A stretch of 64,000 nt of DNA from Roseateles hydrophilus (GTDB taxonomy: Bacteria > Pseudomonadota > Gammaproteobacteria > Burkholderiales > Burkholderiaceae_C), in the NCBI RefSeq assembly GCF_026712245.1, contig NZ_JAPPUY010000002.1, positions 434,001-498,000 on the forward strand, given 5' to 3'. The notes under the pieces were generated by a model, which saw nothing but the letters and a program-made list of their open reading frames with translations, ran no database searches and had not been told where the DNA came from. A program made the position numbers and the translations under genes. Each line of letters opens with the position of its first letter. Position 1 is the stretch's first letter. This document shows, piece by piece, positions 8,431-22,213 of the stretch.

Positions 8431-9696
8431 CTATGAGTTTCTTCGCGCCGAACTTAGCATCGCCTGCAGCAGCACGTTGCACCCCGCCTCGATGTGCTCG
8501 GGCTTGGCGTCCTCGATCTCGTTGTGGCTGATGCCGTCCTTGCAGGGGATGAAGATCATGCCGGCCGGGGCCAGGCGGGCCATGTAGACGGCGTCGTGAC
8601 CGGCACCTGAAACCGCGGGCATGTTGCTGTAGCCCAGCGCGTCGGCAGCCTGTTGCACGGCGGCGATGCAGTCGGGGTGGAAGGGCTGCGCGGGGTAATG
8701 GCTGACCGGTGTGATCTCGATGCTGAGCCCTGACTCGGCCGCGAGCTTGGCGGCCACGGCGCGGATGTCCGCGTCCATCGCGTCGCACAAAGCGTCGGTC
8801 GCGTTGCGCAGGTCGATGCTGAACTTCACGCGGCCCGGGATGACGTTGCGGCTGTTGGGGTGCACCTGCACCATGCCGACCGTGCCGCGGCCATGCGGTG
8901 GGTGGCGGTGGGCGCAGGCGACGACCTCCTGCATCAGCTTCGTCGCCACCTGCAGCGCGTCACGGCGCAGCGCCATCGGCGTGGGGCCGGCGTGTGCCTC
9001 CATGCCGGTGACGACGCAGTCGTACCAGCGGATGCCCAGCACGCCGGTCACGACGCCGATGGTCTTGTCGTGATCCTCCAGCACCGGGCCCTGCTCGATG
9101 TGGGTCTCGAAGTAGGCGCCGATGGGGTGGTCGCCGGGCTCCTGCTCGCCGATGTAGCCGATGCGCTCCAACTCGCCCTTGACCGTCTTGCCTTCGGTGT
9201 CGGTCGCCGCGTAGGCATGCTCCAGCGTGAAGGCCTTGGCGAACACGCCCGAGCCCATCATGACGGGCACGAAGCGCGAGCCCTCTTCGTTGGTCCAGAA
9301 GGCCACCTCGATGGGCGCCTCGGTCTCGATGCCGTGGTCGTTGAGCGTGCGCACGACCTCGATGCCGGCCAGCACGCCGTAGTTGCCATCGAACTTGCCG
9401 CCTGTGGGCTGGGTGTCGATGTGGCTGCCTGTCATGATGGGCGGCAGGCTGTTGTTGCGGCCTGGTCGGCGCATGAAGCCATTGCCGATCTGGTCGATGG
9501 TGACCGTCATGCCCGCCTCGCGCGCCCAGCGCGTGACGAGGTCGCGGCCCTGCTTGTCGAGGTCGGTGAGGGTCAGGCGGCAGACGCCGCCCTTGTCGGT
9601 GGCGCCGATCTGCGCGAGCTCCATCAGCGAGGCCCAGAGGCGCGGGCCGTTCACGCGCAGCGCGGCGAGGTCGATGGGTTTGGTGGGCATGTCCAT
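8431..9696 (-). CDS. Zn-dependent N-carbamoyl amino acid hydrolase / beta-ureidopropionase
   Basis: M20-family amidohydrolase of 421 residues, last gene of the pyrimidine operon. Metal and substrate motifs are visible: GSHIDTQPTGGKFDGNYGV, WTNEEGSRF, ETHIEQGP, GMEAHAGPTPM and the C-terminal DGISHNEIE. In this setting it should hydrolyse N-carbamoyl-beta-alanine (and the thymine analogue) to beta-alanine, CO2 and ammonia. Sequence alone cannot exclude allantoate or L-N-carbamoyl amino acids. A GAGGA element about seven bases ahead supports the ATG at 9696. It begins 10 bases after the dihydropyrimidinase stop. Confidence 0.88.
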   Translation of the reverse strand: MDMPTKPIDLAALRVNGPRLWASLMELAQIGATDKGGVCRLTLTDLDKQGRDLVTRWAREAGMTVTIDQIGNGFMRRPGRNNSLPPIMTGSHIDTQPTGGKFDGNYGVLAGIEVVRTLNDHGIETEAPIEVAFWTNEEGSRFVPVMMGSGVFAKAFTLEHAYAATDTEGKTVKGELERIGYIGEQEPGDHPIGAYFETHIEQGPVLEDHDKTIGVVTGVLGIRWYDCVVTGMEAHAGPTPMALRRDALQVATKLMQEVVACAHRHPPHGRGTVGMVQVHPNSRNVIPGRVKFSIDLRNATDALCDAMDADIRAVAAKLAAESGLSIEITPVSHYPAQPFHPDCIAAVQQAADALGYSNMPAVSGAGHDAVYMARLAPAGMIFIPCKDGISHNEIEDAKPEHIEAGCNVLLQAMLSSARRNS

Positions 9697-9706
9697 GGTC
9701 GAGTCC

Positions 9707-12567
<2,861 letters not shown>

Positions 12568-12585
12568 GGCGCGTTTCCGTGAGGT

Positions 12586-14085
<1,500 letters not shown>

Positions 14086-14099
14086 CACTGATCCTTGTG

Positions 14100-15407
14100 T
14101 CACGCGCAGCCGCTGCGCATGGGGTTGTTGGGATGCGTGGTCCAGTTGGCGTAGCTGCCGTCAATGACGCGGCCGGTACGCGCATCCGTCTCGCCGGGCT
14201 GGAGCGCGCGCATCGTGATGGTGCCAGGGACGGGGCAGATGGACACGCACAGGTTGCAACCCACGCATTCGGCCTCGTTGACGTGGAAGTGGCGCTGGCC
14301 GTCCTTGGTGGCCCAGATGGCCTGGTGCGAGGTGTCCTCGCAGACGACGTGGCAACGGCCGCACTGGATGCAGCTGTCCTGGTTGATGACGGCCTTGTCG
14401 ACGTGGTTGAGGTTGAGCTGGTTCCAGTTCTTGACCGTGGGCACGGCGCGGCCGCGGAAGTCGTCCAGCGACGTGTAGCCCTTTTCGTCCATGAAATTGG
14501 ACAGGCCCGAGCACAGGTCCTGCACGATCTTGAAGCCGTAGACCATGGCCGCCGTGCAGACCTGCACGGTGCCGCAGCCCATGGCGATGAACTCGGCCGC
14601 GTCGCGCCAGGTGGTGACGCCGCCGATGCCGCTCAGCGGCAGGCCGGCCGTGGCCGCGTCGCGCGCGATCTCGGCCACCATGTTCAGCGCGATGGGCTTG
14701 ACGGCCGGGCCGCAGTAGCCGCCGTGCGAGCCCAGGCCGTCGGTGGACGGGCTCATGATCATGCGGTCCAGGTCCACGCCCATCACGGAGTTGATGGTGT
14801 TGATGAGGCTGACCGCATCGGCGCCGCCGGCCTTGGCCGCACGCGCCGGGATGCGCACGTCGGTGATGTTGGGCGTGAGCTTCACGATCACCGGCAGCTT
14901 GGTGTGCGTCTTGCACCACTCGGTGATCTGCTGGATGTACTCGGGCACTTGCCCCACGGCCGAGCCCATGCCGCGCTCGCTCATGCCGTGCGGGCAGCCG
15001 AAGTTCAGCTCCACGCCGTCGGCGCCGGTGTCTGCCACGCGGGAGAGGATGTTGCGCCAGGCCAGCTCGTTGACCGGCACCATCAGGCTCACCACCATCG
15101 CCCGGTCCGGGAAGTCGCGCTTCACGCGGGCGATCTCGTCGAGGTTGGTCTGCAGCGGCCGGTCGCTGATGAGCTCGATGTTGTTGAAGCCGATGACGCG
15201 GCGGTCCTGGCTCCACAGCGTCGCGTAGCGCGGGCCGTTGACGTTGACGACAGGCGGGTCCTCGCCCAGCGTCTTCCAGACGACGCCGCCCCAGCCGGCC
15301 TCGAAGGCGCGGCGCACGTTGATCTCCTTGTCGGTCGGCGGCGCGGACGCGAGCCAGAACGGGTTGGGGCTCTTGATGCCGAGGAAGTTGGTGCTCAGGT
15401 CAGCCAT
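14100..15407 (-). CDS. preA: Dihydropyrimidine dehydrogenase subunit PreA
   Basis: A 435-residue FMN and Fe-S subunit that reduces uracil or thymine to the 5,6-dihydro compound. The N-terminal TIM barrel resembles dihydroorotate dehydrogenase. The active-site loop NFGCPHGMSERGMG keeps the Cys and His of mammalian DPD. The C-terminal domain has two [4Fe-4S] motifs, CIQCGRCHVVC and CVGCNLCVSICP. The start at 15407 overlaps the preT stop by 8 bases, which is expected for two subunits of one enzyme. The aldehyde dehydrogenase ATG at 14085 comes 14 bases after this gene's stop. Confidence 0.95.
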   Translation of the reverse strand: MADLSTNFLGIKSPNPFWLASAPPTDKEINVRRAFEAGWGGVVWKTLGEDPPVVNVNGPRYATLWSQDRRVIGFNNIELISDRPLQTNLDEIARVKRDFPDRAMVVSLMVPVNELAWRNILSRVADTGADGVELNFGCPHGMSERGMGSAVGQVPEYIQQITEWCKTHTKLPVIVKLTPNITDVRIPARAAKAGGADAVSLINTINSVMGVDLDRMIMSPSTDGLGSHGGYCGPAVKPIALNMVAEIARDAATAGLPLSGIGGVTTWRDAAEFIAMGCGTVQVCTAAMVYGFKIVQDLCSGLSNFMDEKGYTSLDDFRGRAVPTVKNWNQLNLNHVDKAVINQDSCIQCGRCHVVCEDTSHQAIWATKDGQRHFHVNEAECVGCNLCVSICPVPGTITMRALQPGETDARTGRVIDGSYANWTTHPNNPMRSGCA

Positions 15408-16773
15408 GGGCGGCCTCCTTGTCGAGATGGCGGACGGTGGCCAGGCCCAGCGCCTGATCGATGCTCGCGGCGGCGCGCTTGCCGTGCTCCACGGCTTCCA
15501 CCGTGAGGTCGCGGCCACCCGCGCGGCAGTCGCCGCCGGCCCACACGCGGGGCAGGCTGGTGCGGCCGTCGGCATCGGTCTTGAGGCGGCCACCCTGCAG
15601 CTCGAGGGCTGCGCCGACGGGCTGGGCGTCAAAGGTCTGGCCGATGGCGCGAAGCACCAGGTCGGCCTCGATGACGAACTGTTCGCCGGTGTCGATGAGC
15701 TTGCCGCCTTCCAGCCGGGTGGCTGCAAAGCGCATGCCGCGCAGCACACCGCCTTCGGCCAGCACGGCCAGTGGACGCGCCCAGCAGCGGATCGTCACGC
15801 CATTCGTCTGCGCCCAGTGCTGCTCGTGCGTGGAGGCCGACAGGCTCTCGGGCCCGCGGCGGTAGACCATCGTCACGGCCTCGGCACCCAGCAGCTTGCT
15901 CTGCACGGCCGCGTCCACGGCCGTCATGCCGCCGCCGATGACGAGCACCTTGCGACCCACCGGCACCTGGGCCGGGTCGCACTGGCGCAGCTCGGCGATG
16001 AAGTCGACCGCGTCGCGCAGGCCGGGCAACTCGGGCTCGGCAATACCCAGCGCATTCACGCCCTGCAGGCCCAGGCCGAGAAAGACGGCGTCGTACTCGG
16101 CCAGCAGGCCGTCCAGCGTGATGTCGCGGCCCAATCGACAGTTCAGCCGCGGCGTGATGCCGCCGATGGACAGCAGCCAGTCAATCTCGCGCTGCGCAAA
16201 CCCACCGGCGACCTTGTAGGTCGCGAGGCCGTATTCGTTGAGGCCGCCCAGCTTTGGTGCGGCGTCGAACAGCACGACGTCGTGTCCGCGCCACGCCAGG
16301 CCATGCGCGGCAGCCAGCCCGGCCGGACCCGCACCGACCACGGCGACCCGTTTGCCGGTCGGCTGGCCGCGCTCGAACAACGGGCGGGCTTTGGGAGTGG
16401 CGAAGTGAGCCTCAACCGCGAAGCGCTGCAGCAGGCCGATCTCGACCGGCTTGCTCTCGTTCGTGTTGCGCACGCAGGCCTGCTCGCACAGCACCTCGGT
16501 CGGGCAGACGCGGGCGCATAGGCCGCCCAGCGGGTTGGCCGTCAGGATGGCCTCGGCCGCGCCGCGCACGTTGTCCTGCGCAATGCGCTGGATGAAGGTG
16601 GGCACGTCGATGCCCGTGGGGCAGGCCGTCTGGCACGGAGCGTCGAAGCAGTAGTAGCAGCGCTCCGCCTCGATGAGGGCCTGGGTGCGGTTCAGCGGCG
16701 CATGGGCATCGCCAAAGCGGCTCGCATAGTCGTCAGCGGCCAGTCGGCCGGGCTTCAGATCGGCAGGGTCCAC
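15400..16773 (-). CDS. preT: Dihydropyrimidine dehydrogenase subunit PreT
   Basis: A 457-residue FAD and NAD(P)H subunit related to the small subunit of glutamate synthase; it feeds electrons to PreA. N-terminal Fe-S cysteines appear in CYYCFDAPCQTACPTGIDVP and CARVCPTEVLCEQAC. An FAD Rossmann motif (VVGAGPAGLAAAHGL) and an NAD(P) motif (VIGGGMTAVDAA) follow. The start is a GTG with GGGAG about seven bases ahead. It is the first gene of the six-gene operon and diverges from the RutR-like regulator across an intergenic palindrome. Confidence 0.95.
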   Translation of the reverse strand: MDPADLKPGRLAADDYASRFGDAHAPLNRTQALIEAERCYYCFDAPCQTACPTGIDVPTFIQRIAQDNVRGAAEAILTANPLGGLCARVCPTEVLCEQACVRNTNESKPVEIGLLQRFAVEAHFATPKARPLFERGQPTGKRVAVVGAGPAGLAAAHGLAWRGHDVVLFDAAPKLGGLNEYGLATYKVAGGFAQREIDWLLSIGGITPRLNCRLGRDITLDGLLAEYDAVFLGLGLQGVNALGIAEPELPGLRDAVDFIAELRQCDPAQVPVGRKVLVIGGGMTAVDAAVQSKLLGAEAVTMVYRRGPESLSASTHEQHWAQTNGVTIRCWARPLAVLAEGGVLRGMRFAATRLEGGKLIDTGEQFVIEADLVLRAIGQTFDAQPVGAALELQGGRLKTDADGRTSLPRVWAGGDCRAGGRDLTVEAVEHGKRAAASIDQALGLATVRHLDKEAAHG

Positions 16774-16803
16774 GGGCTTCTCCCGAGTGGAAAACGGCCA
16801 AAC

Positions 16804-16837
16804 ATTACTAGCCCGTAAAAATTGACGTAGACGTAAA
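16804..16837. promoter_or_regulatory. Candidate operator for the RutR-like regulator
   Basis: The only AT-rich stretch between preT and the TetR gene. It holds the imperfect palindrome TTGACGTAGACGTAAA (16822-16837; TT.ACGT..ACGT.AA symmetric). CGTAAAAA is also directly repeated at about 16814 and 16832. On the minus strand TAGTAAT (16804-16810) could serve as the preT -10. The site differs from the E. coli RutR consensus (TTGACCA..TGGTCAA) but shares TTGAC and its size. Binding by the adjacent TetR protein is inferred. Confidence 0.5.
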
Positions 16838-16880
16838 AACCCGCAGCAAGCGCTTGGTGCGTAACGTCAGAATCCGGTGC

Positions 16881-17519
16881 ATGACCGTGACTGCTCCCGC
16901 GACCCGCACGCCGCGCGCCGCCACCTTGCGCAAGCAGGAGGCCATCCTCGCCGAGGCCGAGCGCCAGTTCGCCCGCTTCGGCTTCGAAGGCGTCAGCCTC
17001 GACAGCATCGCCGCGGCGCTGGACCTCTCGCGCCAGAACCTGCTCTATCACTGGCCCAGCAAGGAGGACCTGTACCGCGCCGTGCTGGACAGCGTCATGG
17101 GCGAGTGGATGGCCAGCATGTCAGCGATTGCCCAGGCTGACGAGCCTGAGGCGGCCATCCAGTCCTATGTGTCGGTCAAGCTGCGCTTCAGCCGCGAGCG
17201 CGCCAGCGGCAATGCGGTGTTCACCCGCGAGATCATGGCCGGTGCGCCGCGCTACCGGGATGTGCTGAAAGCCCAGGTCATGCCGCTGCTGCACGCCGAC
17301 GTGGAGCGCTTCGAGCACTGGGCCGACCAGGGGCTGATCCGCCGCCTGGACTTCACGCACCTGATGTTCCTGATCTGGTCGTCCACGCAGGCCTATGCCG
17401 ACCTGGGGCCGCAGTACTCGCTCTACATGGGCAAGCCGGCGCTGGACGAGGAAGACTTCGAGCGCGCCCGCCGGCTGCTGACCGACATCATCTGGCGCAG
17501 CCTGCAGATCACGCCGTGA
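16881..17519 (+). CDS. TetR-family regulator, RutR-like
   Basis: A 212-residue regulator. The N-terminal HTH lies at about residues 15-60, with ILAEAERQFARFGFEGVSLDSIAAALDLS split across helices, then LLYHWPSKEDLYRAVL. The C-terminal part resembles E. coli RutR, the uracil-sensing regulator of pyrimidine use, in SVKLRFSRE, REIMAGAPRY and the conserved FLIWSSTQAYAD. It diverges from the pyrimidine operon, so it probably represses that operon until uracil or an intermediate binds. I chose the ATG at 16881; a TTG 27 bases upstream is less likely. Its stop abuts the convergent arfB stop. Confidence 0.85.
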   Translation: MTVTAPATRTPRAATLRKQEAILAEAERQFARFGFEGVSLDSIAAALDLSRQNLLYHWPSKEDLYRAVLDSVMGEWMASMSAIAQADEPEAAIQSYVSVKLRFSRERASGNAVFTREIMAGAPRYRDVLKAQVMPLLHADVERFEHWADQGLIRRLDFTHLMFLIWSSTQAYADLGPQYSLYMGKPALDEEDFERARRLLTDIIWRSLQITP

Positions 17520-17927
17520 TCAGTCGGCGTCGCGCCGGCGCCCCGCCTTGACCTCGCTGCGCCGGGCCTTGCCCTGCAGCCGGCGTTGCTGCGAGCCGTA
17601 GGTCGGTTTGGTGGCGCGCCGCGCCTTGGGCACATGGGCGGCCGCCCGCACCAGCTCGATGAGGCGGGCCACCGCGTCGGCGCGGTTGAGGGCCAGGCTG
17701 CGGGACTCCTGGGCCTTGATGACGACGACGCCGGCTGACGTGATGCGCTGGTCCGCCCAGCCGAGCAGCCGCGCCTTCACGCCGTCCGGCAGGCTGGAGG
17801 CGCGGATGTCGAAGCGCAGGTGGACGGCGTTTGAAACCTTGTTGACGTTCTGGCCGCCGGGGCCGCTGGCACGGATGGCGTCGAACTCAAGTTCGCCGGG
17901 TTGCGGCGACCAGCGGAACTCAGGCAC
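17520..17927 (-). CDS. arfB: Alternative ribosome-rescue factor ArfB (peptidyl-tRNA hydrolase)
   Basis: A 135-residue release-factor-like protein that frees stalled ribosomes lacking a stop codon. The GGQ motif is present ([19 protein letters not shown]), as is the basic C-terminal tail ([23 protein letters not shown] in segments) that enters the mRNA channel. Length matches E. coli YaeJ. It starts at a GTG that overlaps the alr stop by 8 bases, so it is co-translated with alr. It ends exactly next to the convergent TetR gene. Confidence 0.93.
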   Translation of the reverse strand: MPEFRWSPQPGELEFDAIRASGPGGQNVNKVSNAVHLRFDIRASSLPDGVKARLLGWADQRITSAGVVVIKAQESRSLALNRADAVARLIELVRAAAHVPKARRATKPTYGSQQRRLQGKARRSEVKAGRRRDAD

Positions 17928-19020
17928 TGCGGATGGGCACGCGTGGGGCCACGGCGCACATCAACTCGTAGCCGATGGTGCCGGCGGCCTGGGCCACCTC
18001 GTCGATCGGCAGCCGCGCGCCGTGCGGGCCCTCGCCCCAGAGCGTCACCTCGCTGCCCCAGCCGCTGGCCGGCAGGTCGGTCAGGTCCACCGCCAGCATG
18101 TCCATGGACACGCGGCCGATGGTGCGGCTGCGCCGGCCGTCCACCAGCACCGGCGTGCCGGTGGGCGCGTGGCGCGGGTAGCCGTCGGCATAGCCGCAGG
18201 CCACGATGCCGATGCGCATGGGCTGCTCGGCCGTGAAGGCGCTGCCGTAGCCCACCGTGTCGCCCGCCTGCAACTGCTGCACGCCGATGATCTTGGAGCG
18301 CAGCGTCATGGCCGGGCGCAGATCCCAGTGGGCGGCGTCGTGCTCGGGGAAGTCCGGCACGCCGCCGTAGACCATGATGCCGGCGCGCACCCAGTCGTGG
18401 GCCGTGCGGCCGGCGTGGCGCAGCGTGGCCGCGCTGTTGGCAATCGTGCGCTCGCCGGCCAGGCCGTCGGTGGCCGTGTCGTAGGCGGCCAGCTGGTGGG
18501 CGATGCCGTCATGACCTTGCCGCAAGCTGTCGGCGTCAGAGAAATGCGTCATCAGCCCGATCTCGTCCACCTGCGGCAGCGCGTCCAGCCGCGCGTAGGC
18601 AGCGCGGAAGGCGGCCGGCGGGAAGCCCAGCCGGTTCATGCCCGAGTTCAGCTTCAGGAACACGCGGTGCGGCTCGTGCGTCTTGTGCATGGCCAGCCAG
18701 TCGATCTGCTGCTCGCAGTGCACGGCGTGCCAGAGCTTGAGGCGCGAGCACAGCTCCAGGTCGCGCGGCTCGAACACGCCTTCCAGCAGCAGGATGGGGC
18801 CGCGCCAGTCCAGCGCGCGCAGGCGTTCGGCCTCGGCCAGATCCAGCAGCGCGAAGCCGTCGGCGGCGCGCAGGCCCTCGAAGGCGCGCTCGATGCCGTG
18901 ACCATAGGCATTGGCCTTCACGACGGCCCAGACCCGGGCGTTCGGCGCCTGCGCGCGGGCGCGGGCGAGGTTGTGGGCGAGGGCGTCGGTGTGGACCAGG
19001 GCTTCGATGGGACGTGGCAT
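17920..19020 (-). CDS. alr: Alanine racemase
   Basis: A 366-residue PLP enzyme interconverting L- and D-alanine for peptidoglycan. The PLP lysine is K35 in [10 protein letters not shown]. The second catalytic base is Y258 in VGYGSAF, and the C-terminal domain has [14 protein letters not shown]. In Burkholderiales an alr gene often sits next to lplT, and here the two diverge. Given dadA at 26.4 kb it could serve D-alanine synthesis, catabolism or both. No signal peptide is seen, so it is cytoplasmic. Confidence 0.95.
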   Translation of the reverse strand: MPRPIEALVHTDALAHNLARARAQAPNARVWAVVKANAYGHGIERAFEGLRAADGFALLDLAEAERLRALDWRGPILLLEGVFEPRDLELCSRLKLWHAVHCEQQIDWLAMHKTHEPHRVFLKLNSGMNRLGFPPAAFRAAYARLDALPQVDEIGLMTHFSDADSLRQGHDGIAHQLAAYDTATDGLAGERTIANSAATLRHAGRTAHDWVRAGIMVYGGVPDFPEHDAAHWDLRPAMTLRSKIIGVQQLQAGDTVGYGSAFTAEQPMRIGIVACGYADGYPRHAPTGTPVLVDGRRSRTIGRVSMDMLAVDLTDLPASGWGSEVTLWGEGPHGARLPIDEVAQAAGTIGYELMCAVAPRVPIRSA

Positions 19021-19150
19021 GTCGGTGAACGCTGGGCTGCGCGGTGTGCGCGGGTGCCCTCATGGGGCGGCGGCGGTCGGCAGCGTCGGGGGGCATCAGG
19101 GATGCGCGATTCTGCGCCGGCCGGCTTGCAGGAAGGCGGCGCAGGCCGCG

Positions 19151-19159
19151 TGCTATAAA
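19151..19159 (+). promoter_or_regulatory. Extended -10 promoter candidate for lplT
   Basis: TGCTATAAA in an otherwise GC-rich alr-lplT gap fits an extended -10 (TGnTATAAT-like). It lies 68 bases before the lplT ATG. No good -35 is found at the standard spacing, which extended -10 promoters tolerate. Confidence 0.45.
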
Positions 19160-19226
19160 CCCGCGCCGCCCGTTGGTCGGCCAAGCTACAAGCATCCGAG
19201 ACAGTCCTGATCGCGCCCGACGACCG

Positions 19227-20519
19227 ATGAAACGCGGCTTCTACACCATCATGTCGGCGCAGTTCTTCAGCTCCCTGGCTGACAACGCGCTGTTCGTTGC
19301 CGCCGTCGAGCTGCTGCGTTCCTCCGGGTCGCCTGAGTGGCAGCGCGCTGCGCTGGTGCCCATGTTTGCGCTGTTCTACGTCGTGCTGGCGCCCTTCGTG
19401 GGCGCGTTTGCCGACTCGGTGCCCAAGGGCAAGGTGATGTTCTATTCGAACAGCATCAAGGTCGTGGGCTGCCTGATGATGCTGTTCGGCACCCACCCGC
19501 TGATGGCCTACGCCATCGTTGGCCTGGGCGCGGCGGCCTATTCGCCGGCCAAGTACGGCATCCTCACCGAGCTGTTGCCGCCGTCGCAGCTGGTCAAGGC
19601 CAACGGCTGGATCGAAGGCCTGACCATCGCCTCCATCATCCTGGGCGTGCTGCTGGGCGGCCAGTTGATCGGCGACCGCATCGCCGGCACGCTGCTGGGT
19701 TTTGACCTGCCTTTCATCGACACCGGCATCGACACCGGCCCCGAGGCCGCCATCGCCAGCCTGGTGTCGCTCTACATCGTGGCCGCGCTGTTCAATCTGC
19801 GCATCCCGCGCACCGAGGCGCCACTGCAGCCGCTGACGCTCAGCCCCGTGGACCTGGTGCGCGACTTCTCGGCCTGCAACAGCCGCCTGTGGCAGGACAA
19901 GCTGGGCCAGATCTCGCTGGCCACGACGACGCTGTTCTGGGGGGTCAGCGGCAACCTGCGCTACATCGTGCTGGCCTGGGCGGCGGCAGCGCTGGGCTAC
20001 GGCACGCAGCAGGCCTCGTCGCTGGTGGGGGTGGTGGCCGTGGGCACGGCAGCGGGCGCCGTCGTCGCGTCGCTGTACTGCCGGCTGGACCGCGCCACCT
20101 CGGTCATCCCACTGGGCATCGCGATGGGCCTGCTGGTGATCTTCATGAACTTCATCAGCAACGTCTGGGTGGCCGCGCCCTTCCTGATCATGCTGGGGGC
20201 GATCGGCGGCTACCTCGTCGTGCCGATGAACGCACTGCTGCAGCACCGTGGCCACAACCTGATGGGGGCCGGCCGCAGCATCGCGGTGCAGAACTTCAAC
20301 GAGCAGGCCTGCATCCTGGGCCTGGGCGCCTTCTACACGGCCATGACGCGCTTCGGCCTGTCGGCCTTTGGCGCCATCACCATCTTCGGCATCGTCGTGG
20401 CCGGCACCATGTGGATCATCAAGCGCTGGCACCAGCGCAACCTCGTCCAGCACAAGGACGAGGTCGAGCACCTGCTGGACCTCGCCCGCAGCGACCACGT
20501 CACGTCGGTGGATCGCTAG
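19227..20519 (+). CDS. lplT: Lysophospholipid transporter LplT
   Basis: A 430-residue major-facilitator protein with about 12 hydrophobic segments that imports lysophospholipids across the inner membrane for re-acylation. The N-terminus MKRGFYTIMSAQFFSSLADNALF split by its first helix is typical of LplT, as are GAFADSVPKGKVM and YSPAKYGILTELLP. No Aas acyltransferase is fused or adjacent. It is transcribed away from alr. The next gene is on the opposite strand. Confidence 0.93.
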   Translation: MKRGFYTIMSAQFFSSLADNALFVAAVELLRSSGSPEWQRAALVPMFALFYVVLAPFVGAFADSVPKGKVMFYSNSIKVVGCLMMLFGTHPLMAYAIVGLGAAAYSPAKYGILTELLPPSQLVKANGWIEGLTIASIILGVLLGGQLIGDRIAGTLLGFDLPFIDTGIDTGPEAAIASLVSLYIVAALFNLRIPRTEAPLQPLTLSPVDLVRDFSACNSRLWQDKLGQISLATTTLFWGVSGNLRYIVLAWAAAALGYGTQQASSLVGVVAVGTAAGAVVASLYCRLDRATSVIPLGIAMGLLVIFMNFISNVWVAAPFLIMLGAIGGYLVVPMNALLQHRGHNLMGAGRSIAVQNFNEQACILGLGAFYTAMTRFGLSAFGAITIFGIVVAGTMWIIKRWHQRNLVQHKDEVEHLLDLARSDHVTSVDR

Positions 20520-20532
20520 GCGGCAGTCGGGC

Positions 20533-21498
20533 TTACTTGGCGCGGCTCTTGCGGCCGGGGCCGGAGGTGGGCTGCAGCAGGTGCTTGCCTTCCAGCACCA
20601 TCTCGATGTGTTCGCTCCACGCGCGGGCGATCTTGAAGCAGCCGCTGTGGTTGAGGTGGATCTCGTTGTGCCAGTCACCACTGATGCCGGTGGAGCCCGG
20701 CGCAGCCAGCGCCAGCGGCACGGTGGTCGAGTCGAACACGAACAGGCCTGGGAAGCCTTCCTTGTCGGCCGCCATGCCCTTGAGCAACTGCGCCAGGTGG
20801 AAGACCATCAGCCGGCTCACCGCCGCCCAGTCAGCCGCCGGCACGCCGTAGGCCTTCATGGCCGGGTACAGCCAGGGGCCGCTGGCGGCGCCCAGGTCGT
20901 CATTGCTCTCGGCGCCCGCCGGGCGGGGCATGGGCACGGCATAGCAGTGCATGAAGACCGGCTTGCCGGCCGAGGGCCCCTGATCGCGCAGGCTCAGCAG
21001 GTGCTTGACGTTGGCGCGCAGGTACTCGGCATAGGTCGCCCAGCCGGGCTCCGAGAAGTAGCGCGCCACGCCGGCCGACGGCGGGCCCCATTCGGTCTGG
21101 CGGCGCATCAGCCGCAGCTCGAGCGGGATGGGCGCGCCGGCCGCGTCGTGCGCGGGCGTCCGGGCAGCGGCGATCAGGTCGTTGCCGCCCACCGACAGCA
21201 GCACGCCGTCCCAGGCCGGGGCTTCGGGGCCGGCCAGCAGGTGCACGAAGTCGGGGCTGGACTCCAGGTCCACCATGTGCGCGAGCGCATTGCCGGTGCC
21301 GGCGCAGTTCACCGTCATCGCCGTTCCGCGGAACACCAGTTCCTGCAGCAGGTTGGCGTGCGCATTGAGCTTGGCGCGTGAGTTTGAGAACCACGAGTCG
21401 CCCTGGGCCAACAGCTTCCAGCGGTAGGCGCCGAAGTCGGGTGGGGTTCGTCCAGCCAGGTCGGCCGGGGTGAAGCAGGCCAGGTGATCCATGAACAT
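20533..21498 (-). CDS. SGNH/GDSL-type hydrolase-like protein
   Basis: A 321-residue protein with the block pattern of SGNH hydrolases: LLAQGDSWFSN (block I), LSVGGNDLIAA (block III) and SGDWHNEIHLNHSG near the C-terminus (block V Asp/His). No export signal is evident, so it is probably cytoplasmic. Substrate class (ester, acyl or acetyl group) cannot be read. The start at 21498 gives MFMDHLACF; an in-frame GTG at 21534 is possible. It diverges from the glutathione peroxidase gene. Confidence 0.65.
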   Translation of the reverse strand: MFMDHLACFTPADLAGRTPPDFGAYRWKLLAQGDSWFSNSRAKLNAHANLLQELVFRGTAMTVNCAGTGNALAHMVDLESSPDFVHLLAGPEAPAWDGVLLSVGGNDLIAAARTPAHDAAGAPIPLELRLMRRQTEWGPPSAGVARYFSEPGWATYAEYLRANVKHLLSLRDQGPSAGKPVFMHCYAVPMPRPAGAESNDDLGAASGPWLYPAMKAYGVPAADWAAVSRLMVFHLAQLLKGMAADKEGFPGLFVFDSTTVPLALAAPGSTGISGDWHNEIHLNHSGCFKIARAWSEHIEMVLEGKHLLQPTSGPGRKSRAK

Positions 21499-21689
21499 GG
21501 GCAGGTTCCGGGGCAGGTTGTGGGCCGGTGCCACCCCAGAGGGCAGCTCCGAAGTTCGCGCGATTGGAAGGCCAGCGACGCAGCGGCCGCCATGCTACAA
21601 ACCCTCACGCGTGGCGGGCAGTAGCATGCGCGGCTTTTCGCAGGGCCACTGCCGGCCCGCGGCGACGCGTGCAGCGCAAGGGGGTACAC

Positions 21690-22178
21690 ATGACCGACAG
21701 CGTTTTCGGCTTCCAGGCCGTCTCCATCACCGGTGAGCCGGTCGACCTCGCCGCCCAGCGCGGCAAGGTGCTGCTCATCGTCAACACCGCCAGCGAATGC
21801 GGCTTCACGCCGCAGTTCAAGGGCCTGGAGAAGCTGTGGCAGGACTACGGCCCGCAGGGCCTGGTCATTCTCGGCTTCCCCAGCAACGAGTTTGGCGGCC
21901 AGGACCCCGGCAGCAACGACCAGATCGCGAGCTTTTGTGAGCTCAATTACGGCGTCAGCTTCCCCATGATGGCCAAGATCAAGGTCAACGGCAGCGAGGC
22001 CCACCCGCTGTGGAAGTTCCTGAAGAGCGAGAAGCCGGGCTTCCTGGGCACCGAGGCCATCAAGTGGAACTTCACCAAGTTCCTCGTCGGACGCGACGGG
22101 CAGGTGATTAAGCGCTTTGCGCCCAATGACGCGCCCGACAAGCTGCGCGCCGACATCGAGGCCGCGCTCAAGGCCTGA
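21690..22178 (+). CDS. Glutathione peroxidase (Cys type)
   Basis: A 162-residue thiol peroxidase that reduces hydroperoxides. The catalytic tetrad is visible: the Cys in NTASECGFTPQ, the Gln in FGGQDPG, and the Trp and Asn in KWNFTKFLV. It uses cysteine, not selenocysteine. Like most bacterial members it may use thioredoxin rather than glutathione. The ATG at 21690 starts the conserved MTDSVFGFQAVS. A small hypothetical gene follows 35 bases later. Confidence 0.93.
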   Translation: MTDSVFGFQAVSITGEPVDLAAQRGKVLLIVNTASECGFTPQFKGLEKLWQDYGPQGLVILGFPSNEFGGQDPGSNDQIASFCELNYGVSFPMMAKIKVNGSEAHPLWKFLKSEKPGFLGTEAIKWNFTKFLVGRDGQVIKRFAPNDAPDKLRADIEAALKA

Positions 22179-22213
22179 CCCCAGAAGCGGGCGTCTTTTG
22201 CCCACAACACCTG

